From positions 19,823-83,822 of the forward strand of contig NZ_VIGD01000014.1 in the NCBI RefSeq assembly GCF_006569205.1: a DNA stretch of 64,000 bases. Reading direction: 5' to 3'. The position numbers and the translations under genes were made by a program. Positions 58,012-64,000 of this stretch are shown here, piece by piece. Origin of the DNA: Ureibacillus terrenus. GTDB lineage: Bacteria > Bacillota > Bacilli > Bacillales_A > Planococcaceae. The notes under the pieces are model-generated. The model was not told the DNA's origin and made no database searches. It saw only the letters and a list, made by a program, of their open reading frames with translations. Position 1 is the stretch's first letter; every line of letters starts with the position of its first letter.

Positions 58012-58938
58012 ATGGAAAAAATCGAACAAATCTTTAATTTTATTGATAAAAGCGCGGAGAAACATGAACAATCGGATTCAACATATTTGGACGGGGTATT
58101 GGCGACGCTTTCCGGAATTTTGGATGGAAAGGATTCCTTGCCGGTCGGATCGGCCACAAAAGAAGAAATGCGGAAAGCCATACAGCTTGCGATATTAAAA
58201 GGCATGCGCCTGTCTTCGCAGCCGCACCATCAAATGACGCCGGATTCGTTGGGGCTGTTCATTGCGTATCTTGTTGAACAGCTTTTGGAAGATAAATTGG
58301 AAAAGGGCATGATATCCATTCTGGACCCGGCCATGGGGACAGGGAATTTACTGTTTACCATTATGAATCAATTGGACGGCAAAGTGTCGGCAACGGGTAT
58401 TGAAATCGATGATTTGCTGATCCAGTTGGCGCGGGAAACGGCTGAGCTGATTGAACAGCCGATTGATTTATACCATCAGGATGCCTTGAGGCCGCTTTTT
58501 GTCGAACCGGTCGATCTTGTCGTTTGTGATTTGCCGGTCGGGTATTACCCTAACGAGGAAGTGGCAAAAGGCTATGAACTGCATGCGAAAGACGGGATGA
58601 GTTATGCCCACCATTTATACATTGAGCAGTCGTTAAAATATACAAAAGAGGGCGGTTACCTAATATTTTTGATTCCTGCCACCCTGTTCGAGTCGGATCA
58701 GGCAGAGGCGCTGCATGCATTTTTGAAAAAGCACGCATGGATATTGGCAGTGATGCAGCTGCCGGAGAACATGTTCAAATCGAAACAACATGAAAAAAGC
58801 GTTTTTATTTTGCAGAAGAAAAGCGAAAAAATGCGTCCTCCGAAAGAAGTGCTGCTTGCAAAAGTTCCAAATATGTCCAACAGACATGCGATGTCCTTGT
58901 TCTTTGAAAAAATCAAAATGTGGAAAGAGCAGAAGTAG
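58012..58938 (+). CDS. ytxK: Class I SAM-dependent methyltransferase YtxK
   Basis: The 308-residue protein resembles N6-adenine-type methyltransferases: SAM motif SILDPAMGTGNLLFT near residue 104, VSATGIEIDDLLIQLA near 125, and VVCDLPVGYYP near 168 in the place of the NPPY/DPPY catalytic motif. There is no target-recognition domain of a restriction system. The substrate is unknown. ATG 58012 follows AAAGGAAG. The frame is open to 57862, but that would overlap the hairpins. YtxK lies near tpx and ackA in B. subtilis, and ackA is not present here. Confidence 0.88.
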   Translation: MEKIEQIFNFIDKSAEKHEQSDSTYLDGVLATLSGILDGKDSLPVGSATKEEMRKAIQLAILKGMRLSSQPHHQMTPDSLGLFIAYLVEQLLEDKLEKGMISILDPAMGTGNLLFTIMNQLDGKVSATGIEIDDLLIQLARETAELIEQPIDLYHQDALRPLFVEPVDLVVCDLPVGYYPNEEVAKGYELHAKDGMSYAHHLYIEQSLKYTKEGGYLIFLIPATLFESDQAEALHAFLKKHAWILAVMQLPENMFKSKQHEKSVFILQKKSEKMRPPKEVLLAKVPNMSNRHAMSLFFEKIKMWKEQK

Positions 58939-58993
58939 CCGCAGGATTTTATATGCCAAAATGGTCTTGAAGCATCTAGGCTTCGCCGACAAT

Positions 58994-59032
58994 CAAAAAG
59001 GATGCGCCATTTTAAATGGTGCACCCTTTTTA
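58994..59032. terminator. Bidirectional terminator between ytxK and the acyltransferase gene
   Basis: AAAAAGGATGCGCCATTT pairs with AAATGGTGCACCCTTTTT with two mismatches. T runs exist on both strands. Confidence 0.9.
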
Positions 59033-59041
59033 TATTGGAAA

Positions 59042-60013
59042 TTAAGATTTTTTGGCATTTTTTAAAATCAGCAAGTTAAAGATTTGAATGACCGGTTTTC
59101 GCGACAGCAAATAGACGATGAGGAAGCTCATTATTAACAAAATCCAGTATTGGTTTGTTTCGATGATATAATTTTTGATGGAATGTTCCTGAAAAATCCG
59201 GACTATGGCCATGTGCAGCAAATAGATGACCAGTGTCGATTGTCCGATGGATGTAAGAAAGCCATGTTTTTTTGGCACCAGGGTGAAAAAGAGATAAGTG
59301 GCCATAAACTGAATGGCATACGCACTCAATCTCATCAGAGCCGAGTATTCGATATCATCCGTAATTTCTTCATAAGGCCTTTTTCCCAATAGCCAGAATC
59401 GGTAATCAAGGGGCATATACAAGGCAATCAGCGCAAAGCCGGCGACGGCAAGGATGATGCCGGCGACTATATGCTTTCGGGATTTGAGCCGGTTAAAATG
59501 CTGTTCTTTTAAATAATAGCCCGCAAGGAAAAACGGAAAAAAGTAAAAAGTGCGGGATAAAGTTAAAAACTCATCCACTTCCGCGTCATAGCCGATGAAA
59601 AGCGAAAAGGCGACGGCAAGGGGAAGGGCATATTTCAGTTTGCCGACAAAGTACAATAGAACATTCCAAAAAATCAAGCTTAGAAGAAACCAAAGCCCCC
59701 ATCTCGGGATGAACAGACTATAGCTGATGTCGTCGCCAAAAACCAGATCATAATACAAAGTATAAAAAACTTGAAAAACGACATAAGGTATAAAGAGTTT
59801 GCTTACTAGTTTTTTGAAATACCCCGGTTCATAAACTTTCTTGGCAAAATAGCCGGAAATCAAAATAAAGGCCGGCATATGAAAAGTATAAATAGCCAAA
59901 TAAAAATCAGCGATCCATTCTTCCTGTTCGATGTATTCGCTGATCATATGGCCAAATACTACAAAAAAGATCAATAAGGCTCTCGCATTGTCAAAGTAAG
60001 CGATTCGATTCAA
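59042..60013 (-). CDS. Acyltransferase 3 family membrane protein (fucose 4-O-acetylase-like)
   Basis: Membrane acyltransferases of this family O-acetylate surface sugars or other envelope compounds using cytoplasmic acetyl-CoA. The 323-residue protein has about nine to ten transmembrane helices and begins NRIAYFDNARALLIFFVVFGHM, with the conserved Asp/Arg and GH of the family, then FHMPAFILISGYFAKK. The substrate cannot be told. The start is TTG at 60013 with only a weak AGAATGA RBS, so it may be wrong, although no better start is present. It stands alone between two terminators, on the opposite strand to ytxK. Confidence 0.85.
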   Translation of the reverse strand: MNRIAYFDNARALLIFFVVFGHMISEYIEQEEWIADFYLAIYTFHMPAFILISGYFAKKVYEPGYFKKLVSKLFIPYVVFQVFYTLYYDLVFGDDISYSLFIPRWGLWFLLSLIFWNVLLYFVGKLKYALPLAVAFSLFIGYDAEVDEFLTLSRTFYFFPFFLAGYYLKEQHFNRLKSRKHIVAGIILAVAGFALIALYMPLDYRFWLLGKRPYEEITDDIEYSALMRLSAYAIQFMATYLFFTLVPKKHGFLTSIGQSTLVIYLLHMAIVRIFQEHSIKNYIIETNQYWILLIMSFLIVYLLSRKPVIQIFNLLILKNAKKS

Positions 60014-60220
60014 ATTGGATCATTCTTTCTAATGTGATAAATTCCAAAAGTTGTTGCAAAAAATATTATTTTTAATGAGAAAAATAGAAAAAAGAAAAAT
60101 TAAAGAATCAGACATGGACAATAATAGTTTTAGCATACTTTGATAAATTAATCTATCGGAAATGGCGGCGGAATTCGTCAAAACCCTGACATTTCTCCAA
60201 GGATGAAACCGGGCTGGCAA

Positions 60221-60260
60221 AAAAATAAAGGCTGCCTAGAACACCATCCAGGCAGCCTTT
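60221..60260 (-). terminator. Terminator of the universal stress protein gene (minus strand)
   Basis: AAAGGCTGCCT 60228-60238 and AGGCAGCCTTT 60250-60260 pair perfectly. On the minus strand ATTTTTTTTG follows. Confidence 0.94.
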
Positions 60261-60273
60261 GAAACCGGATAAA

Positions 60274-60726
60274 TTATTCTTTAATAGGAGTGCGGACAAC
60301 AAGCACGTCGCATTTTGCAGAACGGACAATCGCTTCAGATACGGAACCGATGAGGAAGCGTTCCACTGCATTCAGACCTGTCGCACCGCAGACGATTAAA
60401 TCGGCATCAACAAGTTTGGATAATTCCTTAGTAATGATTGTTTTTGGAGAACCATATTCTATGATTACGTTTACATTTTTAACGCCAGCTTCTTCGGCTT
60501 GTTTTTTATATCCTTCAAGCAATTCTTCAGAGAATGCTTGGGCTTTTTCTGCGATTGAACGGTCATATGCCTCGATTGCTGCGAAAGAACGAGTGTCAAT
60601 TACATTCACCAGGTGCAATTTCGCATCTTCGCCACTTTGTTTAGCAATATCAATCGCTTTTTTAAAGGCATATTCTGCTTCTTTCGAACCATCAACAGCA
60701 ATGACAATATTTTTGTAGTTTACCAT
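60274..60726 (-). CDS. Universal stress protein (UspA family)
   Basis: The 150-residue single-domain Usp protein begins MVNYKNIVIAVDGSKEAEYAF and has the ATP-binding motif G-T/A-TGLNAVERFLIGSVSEAIV (residues about 115-135: GATGLNA, then GSVSE). Such proteins bind ATP and accumulate on starvation or stress, with no defined reaction. AAGGAGG precedes the ATG. An extended -10, TGATATAAT, lies on the minus strand at 60755-60763. Foreign transposase sequence begins about 105 bases further upstream, so any far-upstream control region may have been replaced. Confidence 0.93.
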   Translation of the reverse strand: MVNYKNIVIAVDGSKEAEYAFKKAIDIAKQSGEDAKLHLVNVIDTRSFAAIEAYDRSIAEKAQAFSEELLEGYKKQAEEAGVKNVNVIIEYGSPKTIITKELSKLVDADLIVCGATGLNAVERFLIGSVSEAIVRSAKCDVLVVRTPIKE

Positions 60727-60754
60727 ACCAGCAACCTCCTTTATCTATATGTTT

Positions 60755-60763
60755 ATTATATCA
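60755..60763 (-). promoter_or_regulatory. Extended -10 of the usp gene
   Basis: TGATATAAT on the minus strand is a TGn extended -10 with a weak -35, about 28 bases before the RBS. Confidence 0.45.
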
Positions 60764-61403
60764 AATTATCAGAAAGTGGGAATGAAAATCGGAAAAAAAT
60801 ACGTAAAAAATTCATAGTTTTTTCTAAATTCCGACAGAATATTTGTCGAAAAATTAAATTTTTCAAAACCCCTTTTTTCTGGGCTTTCCCATTGACTCGA
60901 ATCGTTGGTCCATGGGATAAGTCCCCTTGCCAAAGCTCATTGATCTGGTCATACGCAAAGCGCTTTCGCTCCGGCATGGGCAAGATTTCTTTCCCGACAA
61001 GGTTGTGTTTTTTCAACAATCGGTATATAGTAAAGTAAGAGATATGGTTTTTTGGGATTTCCCCCTGCTCGATCAGGTGTTCGTAGAACACCGTCACGGG
61101 CATGGTGGGATGTTCTTTTCTTAGGGCTAAAATATGATCCTCATCATCGGGCGACAGACGCCTTGAGTGGCCGCGGTCCGAACGGCGCTTCGGCTTTAAG
61201 GCGTCAAAGCCCCCTTTTTTGTATCGGGTGCACCAATCGAGGATCGTCTTGGCTGCGATTCGTTTGTCGCCCTGGTGGGGAACATGGTGCACTCGCTCGC
61301 TCACCTCTTTCAGATACGTCTTCGGTTCCACCTGCCCATTCACCAACGGAGCGATTAGCCCGTACCGAAACAGGGCAATGTCGTGTCTCATCGACTCATC
61401 CAT
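60756..61403 (-). pseudogene. 3'-truncated DDE transposase (IS481/rve-type) fragment
   Basis: The reading frame gives 215 residues, of which about 178 are transposase. There are two N-terminal helix-turn-helix regions (KRIAAKTILDWCTRYKKGGFDAL, in pieces, then RRLSPDDEDHILALRKEHP) and the start of an rve/DDE integrase domain with NELWQGDLSHGPTI, the first catalytic Asp. At about 60868 homology stops after GKAQKKG, and the frame runs by chance into native DNA before a stop. The other two acidic residues are lost, so it is inactive. The 5' end is intact, with AAGGAGGA at 61411-61418. It is locally GC-richer than its left neighbour. Confidence 0.85.
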
Positions 61404-61870
61404 TCGAATCTCCTCCTTGTCTCACTTGGAATCAGGACCGTTCCGGTCCGTCTGCCCTTATCGTACCGGATCGCTTTTTCTCCGTCGATAGGAAAGGTTT
61501 GTGGGAACCTCAACTATTTCCAATTTAGGATATGTATGTAAAATCAGGATCCCATTTGATTCGCAAAAGGGTGTCGGAATCCGTCCTCCCACATGTCTCT
61601 GATGACCGAATAGAGACCGTGTTTCTCCAACGTCCGGATCCACCAGGAAGCCCGTTCCTTTTCTTTTTTCACGATAGGGCCTATGATCCTCCACCGCCTC
61701 GCAAAAAAGCTGTGAAGGTTTGATAGGTTTCGGCAGAACCGCCGGACATAAAAGATGATGCCGTCCTTTGTCGGGAGAAACGGAGCCCGGTTCGTCCCCT
61801 CGGTCAATCCCAACTGCTCTTTCACGACTTGCCATATGGCGGACAACGTATACTGAAAATACGGGAGGAA
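60868..61870. mobile_element. Composite of IS remnants
   Basis: This 1-kb block holds the 5' part of one transposase gene (60868-61403) and the 3' part of an apparently different one (61544 to about 61870), both on the minus strand. I could not find matching terminal inverted repeats or a target duplication. The block separates the core chromosome on the left from the RHS gene on the right and has a higher GC content than the RHS sequence. Confidence 0.65.
61544..61870 (-). pseudogene. C-terminal fragment of a transposase-like protein
   Basis: On the minus strand a frame of about 108 codons ends at 61544. It reads SAIWQVVKEQLGLTEGTN, then GIIFYVRRFCRNLSNLHSFF, then basic KKEKERASWWIRTLEKHGL and a short end. 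The mix of Arg, Trp and basic residues resembles a transposase C-terminus, but I cannot name the family. Upstream of about 61870 the same frame continues only as antisense to the RHS gene, so the N-terminal part is missing. Confidence 0.4.
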
Positions 61871-63895
61871 GATCCGAAGGGCCAAAAAACCACGTTTACT
61901 TATGATGCATATGGAAATTTGAAAACAAAAACATATCCAAATGGGACGGTTGAATCGTATAGTTATGATGACAACGGCAACTATGTGAAAACAGTAACCG
62001 ATCCAGCTGGCAATACAGTGACAACGATTACCGATGAAGTAGGAAATGTCATTAGTTATAAGGATGGAAAAGGATACGAAACAAAATATGAGTATGATCA
62101 ACATAATCAGCTAACGAAAGTGATTGATGCTAAATTAAATGAAACGAGTTACGAATATGATGGTTCTGGAAACAAAACGGCCATTATCGATGCCAAAGGT
62201 CATATTTCCCGATATGAGTATAACGGCAAGAATTTATTAACGCAATATACAGACCAACTAGGAAAATCCACATTGATAGATTATGATCTTAATGGAAATC
62301 GCACAAAAGTAGTATCACCTTCGGGAGATGTGATCACATATGCATATGACAAACTCAATCAGTTAACAGATGTGTATGTAAATGGTATTAAGCAATGGAG
62401 CTATACTTATGATCAAAATGGAAATATAAAAACGGCCACTGATTCACAAGGACGTTCTAAGACATATGACTATTATGATAACGGCTTGCTGAAGCAAGTT
62501 GTCGATGGAAATCATACCATTAACTACGGATATGCAGGTAATGACTTTTTATCTTCCATCAATGTGACGGTTGGGAGTTCAACACTTTCATTAGGATTTA
62601 CACCGAATGAACTCAATCAGCTTGAAACGTTGACACGAAATGGTCAACTACTCGCTACGTTTGGTTATAATTCATTAGGAGCTATTGAGTCGATCACTCG
62701 TGGAAACGGAACAACTACAAACAAAACGTTTGATCAGGCTAATCGTTTAAAAACTCTCACTAACAAACTGGCAAATGGCACTGAACTCAATTCATATACG
62801 TACCACTATGACCAAAATAATAATATAGAAACCATTGTTACAAACCATGGTACCGTTTCGTATCAATATGATGAGCTGAATCAATTAGTTCGTGAAACAT
62901 TGTTGGATGGTACAGTCATTAACTATGAATATGATTCAGTTGGAAACCGCACGAAAAAAATCGTCACCAAAGATGGAAACAGTACAACAACGTCCTATTC
63001 ATACAATGCAGCGAATCAATTAACCGAAGTAAATGGACAAGCGTACCAGTACGATGATAATGGAAATTTAACGAATGATGGTGAGCGAACGTATATTTAC
63101 GATGCGTTTAACCAATTAGTCGAAGTTCGAGATGCATCTGGACAATGGATTGCGAAATTTACGTATGATGATAGTGGAAAACGTACAAGCATGACAACAG
63201 CCAATGGAACGGTCTACTTCCACTACCACCAAGATAAAGTGATTTACGAAACGGATGAAAATGACCATATCATTGCAGAATATACATGGGATGATGAAGG
63301 TCATCCTGTTAAGATGACCAAAAATGGTCAAACGTATTATTATCATTTAAACGGTCATGGGGATGTCGTCGCGTTAACAGACAATAATGGAAATGTAGTG
63401 GCAGAGTATGAATATGATGCATGGGGGAATATCCTACATCAAACTGGCCCATTGGCTTCTGAAAATCCATATCGTTATGCAGGTTATCGATATGATGAGG
63501 AGACGGGATTATACTATTTACTAGCCAGATACTACAATCCTAACAATGGAAACTTTTTATCTGTTGATCCATATCCGGGAGATCTAGATAATCCAATTTC
63601 ACAAAATAGGTATGTTTATGCAAATAGTAATCCTGTGATGTTTGTTGACCCGGATGGAAAAACTGCTGTAGTTGTAGGTGTTTACTTTATTCCAGGGATT
63701 GGAGAAGTAGCATTATTAGCAACAGGTGCAGTTGTGTTAGGCGGGATAACCTATAAAGCTGGTTCTTGGCTTGGACAGAAAGTCAGAGATTATGTATTTT
63801 CTAAAAAAACACCTATTCCATCAAAACTAAAAAATGGAGATAGAGTAAAAACTGTTTTTTGCAAGCAAAAAGTGGCTCTTACGTATATTTGGTGA
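61829..63895 (+). CDS. 5'-truncated RHS/YD-repeat polymorphic toxin protein
   Basis: RHS proteins are large secreted or cell-surface shells built of YD repeats that carry a variable C-terminal toxin. About 20 YD repeats are visible (for example FTYDAYGNLKTK, YEYDGSGNKTA, YEYDSVGNRTKK). The conserved core end is near residues 575-630 (YRYDEETGLYYLLARYYNP, then FVDPDGK). After it come a hydrophobic segment (IPGIGEVALLATGAVVLGG) and SKKTPIPSKLKNGDRVKT, which normally leads into a toxin domain, but the frame ends 17 codons later. The N-terminus with export signal is missing: homology starts near 61876, and the ATG at 61829 lies in IS sequence. It is therefore most likely a remnant of a WapA/RHS toxin gene. 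Confidence 0.8.
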   Translation: MPYGGQRILKIREEDPKGQKTTFTYDAYGNLKTKTYPNGTVESYSYDDNGNYVKTVTDPAGNTVTTITDEVGNVISYKDGKGYETKYEYDQHNQLTKVIDAKLNETSYEYDGSGNKTAIIDAKGHISRYEYNGKNLLTQYTDQLGKSTLIDYDLNGNRTKVVSPSGDVITYAYDKLNQLTDVYVNGIKQWSYTYDQNGNIKTATDSQGRSKTYDYYDNGLLKQVVDGNHTINYGYAGNDFLSSINVTVGSSTLSLGFTPNELNQLETLTRNGQLLATFGYNSLGAIESITRGNGTTTNKTFDQANRLKTLTNKLANGTELNSYTYHYDQNNNIETIVTNHGTVSYQYDELNQLVRETLLDGTVINYEYDSVGNRTKKIVTKDGNSTTTSYSYNAANQLTEVNGQAYQYDDNGNLTNDGERTYIYDAFNQLVEVRDASGQWIAKFTYDDSGKRTSMTTANGTVYFHYHQDKVIYETDENDHIIAEYTWDDEGHPVKMTKNGQTYYYHLNGHGDVVALTDNNGNVVAEYEYDAWGNILHQTGPLASENPYRYAGYRYDEETGLYYLLARYYNPNNGNFLSVDPYPGDLDNPISQNRYVYANSNPVMFVDPDGKTAVVVGVYFIPGIGEVALLATGAVVLGGITYKAGSWLGQKVRDYVFSKKTPIPSKLKNGDRVKTVFCKQKVALTYIW

Positions 63896-64000
63896 ATGCC
63901 TTCCTATCATCCCTGTTGGAGATTTTTATTGTTTTATTAAAATAATAATTAAAGTCTATAGAGAACCCTTTTTTCTAACAAGTCTAATCCAGCACGGCCA
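63896..64000 (+). other. Right edge downstream of the RHS frame
   Basis: After the RHS stop at 63893-63895 the last 105 bases are AT-rich. Another plus-strand frame is open from 63849 to the window end (about 50 codons). It may be the true continuation of the toxin domain after a slip in the six-T run at 63855-63860, or chance. Confidence 0.25.

Noticed and set aside
58012..58938. ytxK as a restriction-modification methyltransferase
   Set aside because: It has the N6-MTase-like core but no target-recognition domain or restriction partner, and its position is that of the housekeeping ytxK.
61052..61528. 158-codon plus-strand frame across the IS remnant
   Set aside because: It is antisense to the transposase fragment and its composition reflects the GC-rich element.
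61829..61875. ATG 61829 as the native start of the RHS protein
   Set aside because: It lies in transposase-derived DNA, has no good RBS and gives no signal peptide. RHS homology starts only after it.

Overview
The window is chromosomal DNA from a low-GC, endospore-forming Firmicute of the order Bacillales. It carries an alpha/beta-type small acid-soluble spore protein gene with a sigma-G-like promoter, T-box leaders in front of leuS and tyrS, CcpA, EzrA, SftA, and RBSs close to AAGGAGG. Gene order follows the Bacillus subtilis 'yt..' region from leuS towards ackA. The arginine operon, a large class A penicillin-binding protein and the sulfite-reduction cluster sit at positions I would not expect in B. 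subtilis. A member of the Planococcaceae or a related thermophilic Bacillaceae is my best guess; the sequence alone does not settle it.

Layout. 1-3070: T-box leader and leuS. 3112-8670: siroheme and sulfite reduction (sumT, sirB, a YezD-like small protein, cysJ, cysI). 8689-10087: a long imperfect inverted repeat and a flavoprotein gene (ytfP) broken by two frameshifts. 10252-24550: asparagine synthetase, lipid II flippase-like ytgP, RsuA-type pseudouridine synthase, ytzE, pepV, dat, a NERD-like protein, trmB, ytnP, ytzB-like, ytoP, a lipoprotein, ytpQ and ytpR. 24750-32968: sftA, murC, ytxG-ytxH, aroA and ccpA. 32972-37430: acuABC facing away from acsA, the acetyl-CoA synthetase whose activity AcuA and AcuC control. 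37450-41731: argCJBD behind a promoter with two ARG-box-like sites. 41730-47293: class A PBP, tyrS behind a Tyr T-box, and rpsD with a long structured leader. 47481-60726: ytsP, hisJ, ezrA, iscS-thiI, sspA-like, ytcI, sppA, yteJ-like, tpx, ytxK, an acyltransferase and a universal stress protein. 60756-64000: an accessory region with two unrelated transposase fragments abutting the 5'-truncated 3' part of an RHS/YD-repeat toxin gene whose C-terminus also looks disrupted.

Functional links. SUMT and SirB work towards the siroheme that CysI needs, and CysJ supplies it with electrons from NADPH. IscS gives sulfur to ThiI for tRNA 4-thiouridine. AcuA acetylates and AcuC deacetylates the conserved C-terminal lysine of AcsA. 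MurC, the PBP, EzrA, YtgP, Dat and SftA all serve wall synthesis, division or chromosome segregation. Most transcription units end in clear hairpin-plus-T terminators, several of them bidirectional between convergent genes.

Nothing in the core region looks like an unknown multi-gene system. The parts most worth a second look are the decayed ytfP with its adjacent inverted repeat, the structured rpsD leader, the unassigned small ORFs, and the IS/RHS junction at the right end.
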